Shown here: one piece after another, positions 53,787 to 63,627 of the stretch | Layout: every line of letters begins with the position of its first letter | How positions within the stretch are numbered: the first letter of the stretch is position 1 | NCBI GenBank assembly: GCA_015068035.1 | Contig: SVLI01000002.1 | Location: 186,001 to 250,000 of the forward strand | Direction: 5' to 3' | From: Oscillospiraceae bacterium | GTDB lineage: Bacteria; Bacillota; Clostridia; Oscillospirales; Oscillospiraceae | Length of the DNA: 64,000 nucleotides | Notes under the pieces: model-generated | Seen by the model: the letters and a program-made list of their open reading frames with translations, nothing else | Database searches by the model: none | Told to the model about the DNA's origin: nothing | Translations under genes and position numbers: made by a program

Positions 53787-54419
53787 ATGGTTAAAACGGC
53801 GATCCTTGTCTCCGGCGGAGGCATGAATTTGCAGGCGATTCTTGACGCGCATCTCTTCGGCGAGATTCCGAACTGTGAGCTCACGGCTGTCATCTCGGTC
53901 AACCCGGAAGCCTACGCGCTTGAACGCGCGCAGATGGCCAAGGTTCCCAGCTATGTGGTGGACGCAGGCATCTTTCCCAACCGTTACAGTTTCTGCCGCG
54001 CTCTGCTGGAAAAGCTGCAGGATCTGAACATTGAGCTCGTGGTGCTGGCCGGCTTCCCTTATCTGCTGGACGTGACCTTCGTCAACACCTTCCGCGGGCG
54101 CATCATCAACACCCACCCCTCCCTGTTCCCCGCTTTCCGCGGCGAGGGCTTTTACGGACTGCAGGTGCACCGTGCGGTGCTCGCGAGCGGCATCAAGCTC
54201 TCCGGCGCGACTGCATACTTTGTCACGCGGGAGCTCTGCGCCGGTCCCATCATCCTGCAAAAAGGCGTCGAGGTTCTGGAGGACGACACGCCTGCAACTT
54301 TGCAGCGGCGCATCATGGAGGAGGCGGAGTGGGAGATTTTGCCCAAGGCCATTGCACTCTACTGCCAGGGTCGACTCACTGTCGACGGGCAGATTGTACA
54401 CCTCGCCCCCGCCGAATAA
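53787..54419 (+). CDS. PurN-like formyltransferase with altered catalytic aspartate
   Basis: A protein of 210 residues homologous to phosphoribosylglycinamide formyltransferase. AILVSGGGMNLQAILD is the phosphate loop and INTHPSLFPAFRG carries the catalytic N108 and H110. At the place of the catalytic Asp (E. coli D144, in ELDGGPV) it has C151 in ELCAGPII. An insertion follows PAF. Purine genes are not nearby; mnmG lies 33 bases downstream. It may be a true PurN of a divergent subfamily or a formyltransferase for another amine. The start follows AAGGAG. Confidence 0.7.
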   Translation: MVKTAILVSGGGMNLQAILDAHLFGEIPNCELTAVISVNPEAYALERAQMAKVPSYVVDAGIFPNRYSFCRALLEKLQDLNIELVVLAGFPYLLDVTFVNTFRGRIINTHPSLFPAFRGEGFYGLQVHRAVLASGIKLSGATAYFVTRELCAGPIILQKGVEVLEDDTPATLQRRIMEEAEWEILPKAIALYCQGRLTVDGQIVHLAPAE

Positions 54420-54452
54420 CGAAGCACCCATTCATTTTGAAGGAGCATACAC

Positions 54453-56336
54453 ATGATATTTGACGCCGGAAAATGCGATATCGCCGTCATCGGCGCGGGG
54501 CACGCGGGCATTGAGGCCGCGTTGGCCGCCGCGCGTCTCGGGCTGGACACGATCTGCTTTTCCGTCAGCCTGGACGCGATCGGCAACATGCCCTGCAACC
54601 CCGCCATCGGCGGAACGGGCAAGGGCCATCTTGTGCGCGAGATTGACGCGCTCGGCGGCGAAATGGCCCGCGCGGCGGACGCGGCCTGCATCCAGTATCG
54701 GATGCTCAACCGCGGCAAGGGACCGGCTGTGCATTCTCTGCGCGCGCAGGCTGACCGGCGGCGGTATCAGGAAATTATGAAATACACGCTGGAGTCGCAG
54801 GAGAACCTGCGCATCCGGCAGGCAGAAGTGACCGAGATTGGAACGGACGAAGAGGGCAAGGTCGCTTTTGTGCGCACAGGCACCGGCGCAACCTATACCT
54901 GCCGCGCCGCCATCGTCGCCACCGGCACACATCTGGCGGGGCGCACCATTGTGGGCGAGGTGCTGCGCGAATCCGGCCCGGACGGGCTTCCTGCGGCGAC
55001 GGCGCTTTCAGACAGTCTGCGCGCGCTGGGTCTCTCCCTGCGCCGCTTCAAAACCGGCACGCCGCCGCGCATCAACGCGCGGAGCGTGGATTTTTCCAAA
55101 ATGGAACTGCAGCCCGGCGACGAGGATATGGAACCCTTCTCCTTCCGCACAGAGGAGATGCCCAAAAACCGCGCCGTCTGCTATCTCACCTATACCAACG
55201 CGGAAACGCACCGCGTCATCCGCGAAAATCTGCATCGCTCACCCCTGTTTTCCGGCGTGATTGAAGGCACGGGGCCGCGCTACTGCCCCTCCATTGAGGA
55301 CAAGGTCGTCCGCTTTGCCGACAAGGCGCGCCATCAGCTCTTCGTCGAGCCCATGGGGCTGAACACGCTGGAGCTCTATGTGCAGGGCTTCTCCTCCTCC
55401 ATGCCGGAGGATGTGCAGCTTCAGATGCTGCACACCATTGCCGGACTGGAGAATGCGGAGATGACCCGCCCGGCCTACGCCATCGAATACGACTGTGTGG
55501 ACCCGACGGAGCTGCTGCCGACTCTGGAATGCAAAAACGTGCCCGGACTTTATGGTGCCGGGCAGTTCAACGGCTCCTCCGGTTACGAGGAGGCTGCCGC
55601 GCAGGGTCTCGTTGCGGGCATCAACGCAGCGCTGAAGCTGCTGGGACGCGAAGCGCTCATCCTGCGCCGCTCGGACGGCTACATCGGCACGCTCATCGAC
55701 GATCTGGTCACCAAGGGCACAAACGAGCCCTACCGCATGATGACCTCCCGCACGGAATACCGGCTCCTGCTGCGGCAGGACAATGCCGACCAGCGCCTTT
55801 GCGCCATCGGCGCGCGCGTGGGGCTTGTCAGCGCGGAGGAACTTCGGCGCGTGGAAGAAAAATACGCGCTGGTGGACGCGGAGATCGAGCGGCTGGAGCA
55901 CACGCACCTGCCCCCGAGCACGCAGCTGGCGGCCTTTCTCACGGCGCACGGCACGGAGCCGACGAATTCCGGCGTCTCCCTCGCCGATCTGCTGCGCCGT
56001 CCGCAGCTTGACTATGCTGCGCTGGCCGAGGTCGACCCCGCACGTCCCGCGCTGCCCCGCGCCGTCGCGGAGCAGGTGCAAATCTCGCTCAAATACGCGG
56101 GCTACATCAAGCGGCAGCTCCGGCAGGCGGAGGAATACGCCCGCATGGAGAACCGCCGCATCCCACCGGATACGGATTATTCGGACATTCCCGGCGTCCG
56201 GCTGGAGGCGCGGCAAAAGCTTGCAAAAATCCAACCGGCTAATTTCGGGCAGGCCAGCCGCATTTCCGGCGTCAGTCCGGCGGATATTGCCGCGCTGATG
56301 GTCTGGCTGGACAAGCCAAAGAACACAGGAACATAA
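54453..56336 (+). CDS. mnmG: tRNA uridine-5-carboxymethylaminomethyl modification enzyme
   Basis: MnmG (GidA) works with MnmE to build the cmnm5 group on U34 of tRNAs. The FAD loop is [20 protein letters not shown] (11-30); [40 protein letters not shown] and [18 protein letters not shown] are standard. The 627-residue length is normal. It is followed ten bases later by mnmA, whose product modifies the same nucleotide. Confidence 0.97.
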   Translation: MIFDAGKCDIAVIGAGHAGIEAALAAARLGLDTICFSVSLDAIGNMPCNPAIGGTGKGHLVREIDALGGEMARAADAACIQYRMLNRGKGPAVHSLRAQADRRRYQEIMKYTLESQENLRIRQAEVTEIGTDEEGKVAFVRTGTGATYTCRAAIVATGTHLAGRTIVGEVLRESGPDGLPAATALSDSLRALGLSLRRFKTGTPPRINARSVDFSKMELQPGDEDMEPFSFRTEEMPKNRAVCYLTYTNAETHRVIRENLHRSPLFSGVIEGTGPRYCPSIEDKVVRFADKARHQLFVEPMGLNTLELYVQGFSSSMPEDVQLQMLHTIAGLENAEMTRPAYAIEYDCVDPTELLPTLECKNVPGLYGAGQFNGSSGYEEAAAQGLVAGINAALKLLGREALILRRSDGYIGTLIDDLVTKGTNEPYRMMTSRTEYRLLLRQDNADQRLCAIGARVGLVSAEELRRVEEKYALVDAEIERLEHTHLPPSTQLAAFLTAHGTEPTNSGVSLADLLRRPQLDYAALAEVDPARPALPRAVAEQVQISLKYAGYIKRQLRQAEEYARMENRRIPPDTDYSDIPGVRLEARQKLAKIQPANFGQASRISGVSPADIAALMVWLDKPKNTGT

Positions 56337-56346
56337 GGAATTTCGG

Positions 56347-57357
56347 ATGCAAAAGATCGTACTCGGGCTTTCGGGCGGCGTGGACAGCGCCGTTTCCGCA
56401 GCTCTGCTGAAAAAAGAATATGAGGTGCATGGGCTGTATCTGGACATCGGACAGCCGGAGGGCAGAGCGGAGGCGAAAGCCGCCGCACAGGCGCTCGGCG
56501 TTCCGCTGACCGTGATGGATATCCGCGCGGAGCTGGAGGAGAAGGTCTGCACGCCCTTTGCCGAAAGCTATCTGCGCGGCGAGACGCCAAACCCCTGCAT
56601 CCTCTGCAACCCGACGGTGAAGTTCCGCGCGCTGTGCGCGCACGCCGACGCCATCGGCGCGGAGAAAATCGCCACCGGACACTATGTGCGCACGGAAAAC
56701 GGCGCACTCTACCGCGCGCCGAGCGCAAACGACCAGAGCTATATGCTCTGCCGCCTGCTCAGGCAGCAGGCTGAGCGCCTTGTTGCGCCGCTCGGGAGCA
56801 TGGAAAAGGCACAGGTGCGCGCGCTGGCTGCCGATCTTGGCCTGCTCTCCGCGCAAAAGCCGGACAGCATGGAGATCTGCTTCATCCCCGACAAGGATTA
56901 CATCGGCTGGCTCTCCCGCCGCTGCACGACCCCCGGAAAAGGCGATGTAAGCTTTCGCGGAGAGGTCATCGCCCGGCACGAGGGTTTTCACCGCTGGACG
57001 GTCGGGCAGCGCCTGCCGGGGCTGTATCAGGAGCGCAAGCTGTATGTGCAGAGCATCCTTCCCGAAGAAAATGTAATCCGGGCCGCGCTTTGGGAGGATC
57101 TTTTTGAGACGGAGCTGCGCGTGCGTGACATGAACTGGCTGATCGACACGCCGTGCGCGCCGCTGCGCGCGCGCGTCAAGGTGCGGCACACGAAGTGGGA
57201 AATGCCGGAATGCACCGTTTACCCCGCGCCGGACGGCACGGCGCAGATCGAGTGTGACGAGCCCGTACGTGCGCCCGCACCGGGGCAGGCCGCCGCGTTC
57301 TACGACGGACCTCGTCTCATCGGCGGCGGCATTCTCTGCCGAAAAAATGAAAATTAG
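56347..57357 (+). CDS. mnmA: tRNA-specific 2-thiouridylase
   Basis: MnmA thiolates U34 of Lys, Glu and Gln tRNAs. The PP-loop GLSGGVDSAVSAAL binds ATP. The cysteine region TPNPCILCNPTVKF (C84, C87) and C178 in MEICFIPDKDY hold the catalytic pair. ATGHYVR and TVGQRLPGL also match. At 336 residues it is slightly shorter than usual (about 360). It completes the two U34 modifications with mnmG in one operon. Confidence 0.95.
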   Translation: MQKIVLGLSGGVDSAVSAALLKKEYEVHGLYLDIGQPEGRAEAKAAAQALGVPLTVMDIRAELEEKVCTPFAESYLRGETPNPCILCNPTVKFRALCAHADAIGAEKIATGHYVRTENGALYRAPSANDQSYMLCRLLRQQAERLVAPLGSMEKAQVRALAADLGLLSAQKPDSMEICFIPDKDYIGWLSRRCTTPGKGDVSFRGEVIARHEGFHRWTVGQRLPGLYQERKLYVQSILPEENVIRAALWEDLFETELRVRDMNWLIDTPCAPLRARVKVRHTKWEMPECTVYPAPDGTAQIECDEPVRAPAPGQAAAFYDGPRLIGGGILCRKNEN

Positions 57358-57360
57358 GGC

Positions 57361-57389
57361 TTGAAATCCTGATTTTTATGTGATAATAT
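57361..57389 (+). promoter_or_regulatory. Promoter of secG
   Basis: -35 TTGAAA (57361-57366), 17-base spacer, -10 TAATAT (57384-57389). Confidence 0.7.
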
Positions 57390-57435
57390 GTTCTCCGCAT
57401 CTGTAACTGTTGATTATTCGAAAGGATTGAAATAC

Positions 57436-57660
57436 ATGATTGCCATCACCATTATCCAGCTTATCTCCTGCCTCGTTATGATCGGTATCGTCCTGCTGCA
57501 GTCCGGAAAGCGCAGCGGTCTGTCCGGCGCCATCGCCGGCGGTGCGGACACCTTTATGACCAAGACCAAGGCCAAGTCTCTCGACTCGAAGCTCGCCAAG
57601 TGGACCAAGTGGGTCGCGCTCGTCTTCGTTCTGCTGACGCTGGTTCTCAACCTCATCTAA
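57436..57660 (+). CDS. secG: Preprotein translocase subunit SecG
   Basis: A 74-residue protein with two membrane helices, ITIIQLISCLVMIGIVLLQS and KWVALVFVLLTLVLNLI, joined by the conserved cytoplasmic loop SGKRSGLSGAIAGGADTF. It is an accessory part of SecYEG. The start is ATG 57436, preceded by AAAGGA; an upstream ATG at 57391 gives a non-family extension. Confidence 0.92.
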   Translation: MIAITIIQLISCLVMIGIVLLQSGKRSGLSGAIAGGADTFMTKTKAKSLDSKLAKWTKWVALVFVLLTLVLNLI

Positions 57661-57683
57661 GTTTTATTCTGCAAGCAAATCAT

Positions 57684-57719
57684 AGCCGCGCGGGTGTTTC
57701 CCGCGCGGCTTCTTTTTTT
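57684..57719 (+). terminator. Terminator of secG
   Basis: AGCCGCGCGGG and its complement, 5-base loop, T-run. Confidence 0.85.
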
Positions 57720-57899
57720 GCAAAAGGACAAAACGACTATATTCTCCCTCTTTCGGCCATACTAAAGCCGGGCGACAGAATCCGAAATTCGTTTCAAATT
57801 CTGCCGCTCCGTCTGCGCCGGGCACAGAAAGCGAAGCCGCCTTCTGCCGTCCGGCCCGAGCCGGGGAATCCGTCCCCGGATGCTGAAGGAGGAATAATT

Positions 57900-58922
57900 T
57901 TGAATGCGATTCTGATGGCCGGGGGCGAAGGCACCCGGCTTAAGAGCATCTGGCCGGAGCAGCCCAAGCCCATGATTCCGCTGCTCGGAAAGCCCGTGAT
58001 GGAGCATCTGCTCGGCTGGGTGAAGCATAACGGCGTGGGGCACGTGCGCGTCACGCTGCGCTACAATCCCGGCGCGATCACCGAATATTTCGGCAACGGC
58101 AGCGCCTTTGGCCTGGACCTGCAATACAGCGTGGAGAGCGCGCCCCTCGGCACTGCCGGCGGCGTTCGCGAATGTGCCGATTTTTACGGAAACAGGGATT
58201 TTTTCGTGCTCAGCGGCGACGCGGTGTGTGATTACGACCTGCGCGCCCTTGCCGAATGCCACCGGCGCACAGGCGCCGCCGTCACCATGGCGCTGGCAGA
58301 AACGGCGGCGCCCATGGGTTACGGGCTTGTGCTGCACGACCGCCGGGGCTTTGTGCGGCGCTTCATCGAAAAGCCGGACTGGCGCAAGGTCATCACCGAC
58401 CGTGTCAATACCGGCGTGTACGTTGTCTCCGCGCGCGCAATGTCCTACGTCCCGCCGAAGCAGCCCTTTGACTTCGCGCGCGACCTCTTCCCGCGGCTGC
58501 TCGAGGCCGGGGAGAAAGTGGTTGCGCTGCCGATGTCCGGCTACTGGTGTGACGTCGGCACGCCGCGCGCCTACTATCGCTGCAATCTTGATGCACTCGA
58601 CGGCCGCGTCCGTCTCTACGGGCGGGACGGCAAGCCCCTCGAGCCGCCTGCAGAGCCAAACACACCCGCTCCGGCGGCAGAAGCGCCGATGCGCGGCGGC
58701 TATCATGTTGAAATCCCCTGCACTTCCCGGGCAAGGCTGATGCGCCTGCTCTCGGAAAAGCTGATGTTTGAGGCGGGCACGGATTTCTCCGATGGGCTTT
58801 CGCTCCCCGGCGCGCACTTTGCTCCCGATCCGGAAAAGGAGGCCGTCGTCCTCGATGCGGAAGATGAAAAGCAGCTCTCCAAATGGGAGAAGTACGCACG
58901 GAGTCTCGGCGAATCGGACTGA
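57900..58922 (+). CDS. Sugar-1-phosphate nucleotidyltransferase with a truncated mutase-like tail
   Basis: The start is a rare TTG at 57900, with AAGGAGG seven bases upstream; no in-frame ATG or GTG is better placed. The first 240 residues are a nucleotidyltransferase: AILMAGGEGTRLKSIWPEQP, KPMIPLLGKPVMEHLL, SGDAVCDYDL, YGLVLHDRRGFVRRFIEKP and the C-terminal WCDVGTPRAYYRCN. The last 90 residues lack the beta-helix of larger relatives but resemble the final domain of phosphomannomutase (RARLMRLLSEK, DGLSL, the pattern PDPEKE-x-VVLDAED). The product is a GDP-mannose or related sugar nucleotide; its identity is not resolvable here. Confidence 0.75.
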   Translation: MNAILMAGGEGTRLKSIWPEQPKPMIPLLGKPVMEHLLGWVKHNGVGHVRVTLRYNPGAITEYFGNGSAFGLDLQYSVESAPLGTAGGVRECADFYGNRDFFVLSGDAVCDYDLRALAECHRRTGAAVTMALAETAAPMGYGLVLHDRRGFVRRFIEKPDWRKVITDRVNTGVYVVSARAMSYVPPKQPFDFARDLFPRLLEAGEKVVALPMSGYWCDVGTPRAYYRCNLDALDGRVRLYGRDGKPLEPPAEPNTPAPAAEAPMRGGYHVEIPCTSRARLMRLLSEKLMFEAGTDFSDGLSLPGAHFAPDPEKEAVVLDAEDEKQLSKWEKYARSLGESD

Positions 58923-58950
58923 TTCCCCGCATCCAACGCACCGGCAGCAA

Positions 58951-58978
58951 AAAAGGCGCCGCTTCAAGCGGCGCCTTA
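58951..58978. terminator. Bidirectional terminator
   Basis: AAGGCGCCGC with its complement and a 5-base loop, between the convergent nucleotidyltransferase and ABC permease genes. Confidence 0.75.
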
Positions 58979-58981
58979 CTC

Positions 58982-59752
58982 TTATAATTTCTTCTTGTTA
59001 AAAACCGGGAAGCTGAGCGCAAAGCAAACTGCGCTGATTGCCAGCGTGATCAGCAGCGCCGGCACAAAATCCCCGGGCTCTGCCAAGCCATAGATCAGCG
59101 AATTTCCGCCCGTCAGATAAACCGGCAGATACTTGCCGCATTTGGGGATCAAGCCGATCAGATAAAACGCCAGCACTGCGCCTCCGCTTCCCAAAAGCAC
59201 ACCGATGTTGGAATTGAAAAGCGTTGAAAAAAGCACCATCAGCGCAACAAGCATCACACCGAACAGCCACCAGCACACTACAGAAAAGAAGAGGTTTTGC
59301 GCAGCCGAATTATCCCAAAAGTATTCGTTGGCTCCGCAGGTAATTCCGAAGCACAGCCAATAACAAACCGTCCAGAGCACAGCCAGAACAAGCGCTTTGG
59401 CCGCAACAACCTTGAACCGCTCAAGCCCTTTCGTCAAAGACAGAACGAGGGTGCCGGAGGAATATTCCTTCGTGAAGATTCTGCTTTCCAGCAGCACAAA
59501 AACGATCAGCCCCATCGGCATGTTCTTAAAGAACTGCACCCACGAATCCATCGCGCTGACGCTCGCTTCCGTTACGAACATTCCGCTTTGGGCAAGGGCC
59601 TCCTCCATAACTTCCAGCAGCAAGGGCGTAAGCTTTGCCACAGCGGGGTTCATAATGCCGAACAGGAGAAACACAGACACGAGGATCAGCAGCTTGCCGG
59701 AGCGGAGCTGCTCGGTGAATTCCTTCTTCATAAAGGCAAGCCAGGATCTCAT
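58982..59752 (-). CDS. ABC-2 type transporter permease
   Basis: A 256-residue membrane protein with about six helices, including SGKLLILVSVFLLFG and a large extracellular segment between the first two, as in ABC-2 exporters. The segment TKEYSSGTLVLSLTKG is the conserved coupling region of this group. It overlaps its ATPase gene by four bases. The substrate is unknown; such modules often export toxins or peptides. Confidence 0.85.
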   Translation of the reverse strand: MRSWLAFMKKEFTEQLRSGKLLILVSVFLLFGIMNPAVAKLTPLLLEVMEEALAQSGMFVTEASVSAMDSWVQFFKNMPMGLIVFVLLESRIFTKEYSSGTLVLSLTKGLERFKVVAAKALVLAVLWTVCYWLCFGITCGANEYFWDNSAAQNLFFSVVCWWLFGVMLVALMVLFSTLFNSNIGVLLGSGGAVLAFYLIGLIPKCGKYLPVYLTGGNSLIYGLAEPGDFVPALLITLAISAVCFALSFPVFNKKKL

Positions 59753-60648
59753 TTTTGCGTCACCTCCACGAACAAAGATTCCAGCGTGGGTTCCATCCGC
59801 TCAAACTTCAGCAGGCCGATCTTCTCATCCGAAAGAAAACGCAGCACTTCAAAGGCAGAACGCTCGCCCTCGCGAAACGCCAAATGCTTCCCGCTGCGCT
59901 GTTCCATGCCGGGAAACGCCTGCATGAGTTTCGGCAAATCCGCCTCGCTATCGATTTCAAGCAGATATTCCTCGCTGCGGTATTTCGTTTTAACGTCGGA
60001 GAGCTTTCCCTGGATTTCAACCACGCCATTATTAAGAAACGCAACGTCGGTACAGATGCGCTCCACGTCCGAAAGGATATGGGTGGAAAACAGCACCGTT
60101 GTCTGCTCTCTGACAGTTAAGAGAATATCCAGTATTTCCTTCCTGCCGACAGGATCAAGGGCAGAGGTGGGCTCATCGCAGATCAGCAATTTCGGGCTGT
60201 TGAGCAGGGCCTGCGCGATGCCCAGGCGCTGCTTCATGCCTCTTGAAAAACCTTTGATGCGATGCTTCTCATCCCCGAGTCCCACAAGCTCCAGCAGCTC
60301 CTTACTGCGAGCCTCGCACTCTGCTATTTTCATGCCGGTGATCTCCCCGCAAAAACGCAGATATTCCGGCGCGGTCATAAAGGGATAAAACGCCGGCACA
60401 TCGGGCAGATAGCCAATGTATTGATTGGTGGCGGTTTGTCCATAAACCACCTTTTCCCCGTTTACGAAGATCTCACCCGAATCCGCTTTCAAAAGGCCAA
60501 GCACCGTTTTCATCGTGGTTGTTTTGCCCGCACCGTTTTTGCCAATAAAGCCGTATATGCTATGCTCCGGCACTGTTAAATTAAGGCCACATAAAACTTC
60601 TTTATCACCAAATCGCTTATGCAGATCGGTGATGCGCAGCATATCCAT
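59749..60648 (-). CDS. ABC transporter ATP-binding protein
   Basis: A 299-residue ATPase. Walker A is GFIGKNGAGKTTT, the signature FSRGMKQRLGIAQAL, Walker B LLICDEPTSALDP and the H-loop STHILSD. The C-terminal domain (about 215-299) is typical of the CcmA/NatA group. The start is ATG 60648, overlapping the stop of the MerR gene (TAATG), with AGGAGGG upstream; the longer frame to 60687 is rejected. It forms one exporter with the following permease. Confidence 0.92.
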   Translation of the reverse strand: MDMLRITDLHKRFGDKEVLCGLNLTVPEHSIYGFIGKNGAGKTTTMKTVLGLLKADSGEIFVNGEKVVYGQTATNQYIGYLPDVPAFYPFMTAPEYLRFCGEITGMKIAECEARSKELLELVGLGDEKHRIKGFSRGMKQRLGIAQALLNSPKLLICDEPTSALDPVGRKEILDILLTVREQTTVLFSTHILSDVERICTDVAFLNNGVVEIQGKLSDVKTKYRSEEYLLEIDSEADLPKLMQAFPGMEQRSGKHLAFREGERSAFEVLRFLSDEKIGLLKFERMEPTLESLFVEVTQK

Positions 60649-61379
60649 TATTTTGCACCCTCCTTTTCTGCGTATACTTCCACACATAGTCCCTTATGTC
60701 CACACTTGGGACAGGTCAGCCGGCGCATTTTGGGTGTGTGGTATGCAAAAAACGTTTCCTTCAATTTGGGTTTGAACACCTCGTGACATTCGGGACAAAT
60801 ATAGGCAACTCGCTTGAAATAATGGATTGAAACAACGATCCCCCACGGCACTGCTACGCAAGCCCAAATCGCGAACAGCCACCAAAGACCGTGCGTGATC
60901 CACAAAACAATGGATACCCATTGCAATGCCGTCACAGGAATCCCCGTAAGCACCATGCCCAGGCGCATTTTTCTTAACTTATCTTTGTTTTTCATGGTAT
61001 ACGCTATATCACCGATGGATTCAACGGAGAAATTTTTAACCTCTTTCAGCTCCCGCTTAATGGTTTCAACGATGCCGAGTTTCTTCCGTTGCTGCTCCAG
61101 TTCTTCCAAAAGCGTTTGCTCCTGCTGGTCGAGCAGAATGGAGATGACCTTTTCGGGATGCTCCTCCGCAAGCAACGACCCGATGCTGTTGATGGGAATT
61201 CCGGCTTCGCGCAGGAAGCAAACAATTCTCATGCGCTTTAAATCATCCTCGGAATACAGTCTGCGCCCGCCCTCGGACAGTTCGCTCGGAACAAGAATAT
61301 TTCTCGAATCATAGTATTGCACCGTTCTGACAGAAACGCCGCAGAGCTTTGCAATTTCCCCCGTTGTGTACTTTGACAT
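60648..61379 (-). CDS. Membrane-anchored MerR-family regulator with zinc ribbon
   Basis: A MerR-type regulator of 243 residues. The DNA-binding part is YTTGEIAKLCGVSVRTVQYY and EGGRRLYSEDDLKRMRIV; a coiled coil follows at about 80-115. Two membrane helices lie at 141-161 and 164-187, and a zinc ribbon with C195, C198, C223 and C226 ends the protein. MerR proteins normally end after the coiled coil and a small effector domain, so the membrane and zinc parts are extra. It starts the operon with an ABC exporter and very likely senses membrane or drug stress. Confidence 0.85.
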   Translation of the reverse strand: MSKYTTGEIAKLCGVSVRTVQYYDSRNILVPSELSEGGRRLYSEDDLKRMRIVCFLREAGIPINSIGSLLAEEHPEKVISILLDQQEQTLLEELEQQRKKLGIVETIKRELKEVKNFSVESIGDIAYTMKNKDKLRKMRLGMVLTGIPVTALQWVSIVLWITHGLWWLFAIWACVAVPWGIVVSIHYFKRVAYICPECHEVFKPKLKETFFAYHTPKMRRLTCPKCGHKGLCVEVYAEKEGAK

Positions 61380-61404
61380 AGCTTTCACCTCCTCAACGCT
61401 GCCC

Positions 61405-61435
61405 ATTTTACATCATTACGCAGCGTAACGAGCAA
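61405..61435 (-). promoter_or_regulatory. MerR-type promoter with 19-base spacer and palindrome
   Basis: -35 TTGCTC (61430-61435), -10 TAAAAT (61405-61410), with a 19-base spacer containing the palindrome TTACGC-A-GCGTAA (61416-61428). The overlong spacer holding the dyad is the hallmark of MerR-activated promoters, which need DNA untwisting. It drives merR-ABC. Confidence 0.8.
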
Positions 61436-61545
61436 TACCTTCCGCACAGGTTTTTATTTATTATAGCAAAAAATATTTCCTCTGCAAACCCGACGCTTGC
61501 CCCGCTGCATATGTAAGGCGTTCCCCACTTCCGTCGGTCTTATTC

Positions 61546-61592
61546 AAAACAAAAAGACAGCATGGATTTCGTCCATGCTGTCTTTTTGTTTT
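61546..61592 (-). terminator. Terminator of rny
   Basis: AAAAAGACAGCATGGA and its complement, 5-base loop, long T-run in the minus direction. Confidence 0.85.
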
Positions 61593-61633
61593 TCGTTAAG
61601 ATCATCCCGCTTGCCGGGAATCGCTTTCCGTTT

Positions 61634-63178
61634 TTACTTTGCGTATTCGACCGCCTTGGTCTCGCGCAGGAGATGGACTTTGATCTGGCCGGGATAGGTC
61701 AGCTCGTTTTCGATCTTCTTGGCGATGTCCCGCGCCAGCAGAACCATCTCGTCCTCGCTGACCTGTTCGGGCTTGACCATGATGCGGATCTCGCGTCCCG
61801 CCTGGATGGCGTAGCAGCCGGCGATGCCGGGGAAGCTCTTGGAAACCTCCTCCAGCTTTTCCAGACGCTTGACGTAGTTTTCAATGTTCTCTCTGCGGGC
61901 ACCGGGCCGCGCAGCGGAAATGGTATCCGCCGCCTGCACGAGACAGGCGATGACGGTGCGGGCTTCCACGTCGCCGTGGTGGGCCTCAATCGCGTGGATG
62001 ACATCGGGCGATTCCTTGTACTTCTTGGCAAGCTCGACACCGATGCTGACATGGCTGCCCTCAACCTCATGGTCGATGGACTTGCCAATGTCGTGCAGCA
62101 GGCCGGCGCGCTTGGCCGTCACCACGTCCACACCCAGCTCTGCTGCAAGCAGGCCGGCGATATGCGACACCTCGATGGAGTGCGCCAGAACATTCTGCCC
62201 GTAGCTGGTGCGGTATTTCTGCCGTCCCAGCAGCTTGATAAAGTCGGGATGCAGGCCGTGGATGCCGGTTTCGAATGTGGCACGCTCGCCCTCGGCCTTG
62301 ATGGTGGCGTTGATTTCCCGCTGCGCTTTTTCCACCATTTCCTCGATGCGGGCGGGATGGATGCGTCCGTCCTGAATCAGCTTTTCCAGCGCCAGCCGCG
62401 CGACTTCGCGCCGCACGGGGTCGAAGCTGGAAACGGTGATCGCCTCCGGCGTGTCGTCGATGATGAGATCGACGCCGGTGAGTGTTTCGATGCTGCGGAT
62501 GTTGCGACCCTCGCGGCCGATGATGCGGCCCTTCATCTCGTCGTTGGGGAGAGGTACGACGGAAACGGTCACTTCGCTTGCATGATCGGCAGCGCAGCGC
62601 TGAATGGCCAGGGCGATAATATGTCTTGCCCGGTCGTCCGCTTCTTCCTTGTACTGCGTTTCGATCTCTTTGACTTTCATGGCCATCTCATGCGTGACTT
62701 CGCTGGCCAGATTGTTGATGAGGTAAGCCTTGGCCTCCTCGACAGTGTAGCCGCTGATGCGCTCGAGCATTTCCAGCTGGCCCTTCTTGATCTGCTTGAC
62801 CTCCTCGACGTGTGCGTCCGCCTCGGCGATCTTTTTCGTGAGGTTTTCGTTCTTTTTTTCCAGAGAATCCATCTTCCGGTCGAGATTCTCTTCCTTCTGC
62901 TGCAGGCGGCGTTCCTGCTTGGAGAGCTCTGCGCGGCGCTCCTTGACCTCCCGCTCGTATTCCGAGCGATTTTTGTGTATTTCTTCCTTAGCCTCCAAGA
63001 GCACTTCGCGCTTTTTGTTCTCCGCGCTCTTGATTGATTCATTGATGATCCGTTTGGCTTCCTCCTCCGCGCTGGAAATTTCCCGCTCCGCAATGCGCTT
63101 TCTCATCGCAAAGCCAACAATATACGCGAGGATGCCTATTACAACAGCGATAATCGCTGTGATCCACCAAGGTAGCAT
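61634..63178 (-). CDS. rny: Ribonuclease Y
   Basis: This 514-residue membrane-anchored endoribonuclease starts mRNA decay in Firmicutes. An N-terminal helix ([19 protein letters not shown]) is followed by a long coiled coil (about 30-170), a KH domain ([20 protein letters not shown]) and an HD domain ([18 protein letters not shown]). The length is typical (about 520). It is monocistronic, with its own promoter and a 5' leader of about 180 bases. Confidence 0.96.
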   Translation of the reverse strand: MLPWWITAIIAVVIGILAYIVGFAMRKRIAEREISSAEEEAKRIINESIKSAENKKREVLLEAKEEIHKNRSEYEREVKERRAELSKQERRLQQKEENLDRKMDSLEKKNENLTKKIAEADAHVEEVKQIKKGQLEMLERISGYTVEEAKAYLINNLASEVTHEMAMKVKEIETQYKEEADDRARHIIALAIQRCAADHASEVTVSVVPLPNDEMKGRIIGREGRNIRSIETLTGVDLIIDDTPEAITVSSFDPVRREVARLALEKLIQDGRIHPARIEEMVEKAQREINATIKAEGERATFETGIHGLHPDFIKLLGRQKYRTSYGQNVLAHSIEVSHIAGLLAAELGVDVVTAKRAGLLHDIGKSIDHEVEGSHVSIGVELAKKYKESPDVIHAIEAHHGDVEARTVIACLVQAADTISAARPGARRENIENYVKRLEKLEEVSKSFPGIAGCYAIQAGREIRIMVKPEQVSEDEMVLLARDIAKKIENELTYPGQIKVHLLRETKAVEYAK

Positions 63179-63568
63179 AGTCAGAATACACCTCCATTCT
63201 TTGTAAAATTTAGGTGTTTTCTATACGGGGAATATAACAGCCCCCGTCGCCTGTGTCATATTTGCTGTATGCATTCCAAAAAAGGGCTTGCGTTCCGACG
63301 CTCCGGTCCGCTGCGCCCGCCGTCTCTCCCCGACCGCGAACTGGCCCCACAGAATATCATTTATTTATATTACATTGCATCCGGCTGTGTGTCAAGCAAA
63401 ATTCCTTTTGCAGGCGCTTTTCGATCGCCTTCGATGCGCATTTCTCTGTTTTGCAAAATTTCCCGCAAGGGAAAATTTCTTCGGCTTCTCGCGCTCCCGC
63501 GCAACGCACCGATTCCGCGCCGCGTGCCTCAAATCACGCAGAAAGGGGCTGATTTTCCCCACAAACGG
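63179..63568 (-). other. Leader and promoter region of rny
   Basis: No gene. A GC-rich stretch around 63290-63345 could fold in the rny leader. Frames seen here are short and unlike proteins. Confidence 0.4.
63367..63395 (-). promoter_or_regulatory. Promoter of rny
   Basis: Consensus -35 TTGACA (63390-63395), 17-base spacer, -10 TAATAT (63367-63372). Confidence 0.8.
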
Positions 63569-63605
63569 GAAAAAGCCCCTGACGATATTCGTCAGAGGCA
63601 TTTTC
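63569..63605 (-). terminator. Terminator of rpmE
   Basis: GCCTCTGACGA/TCGTCAGGGGC with a 3-base loop and TTTTT in the minus direction. Confidence 0.85.
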
Positions 63606-63627
63606 TCTCTGCAATGTTTTGCCCTTT

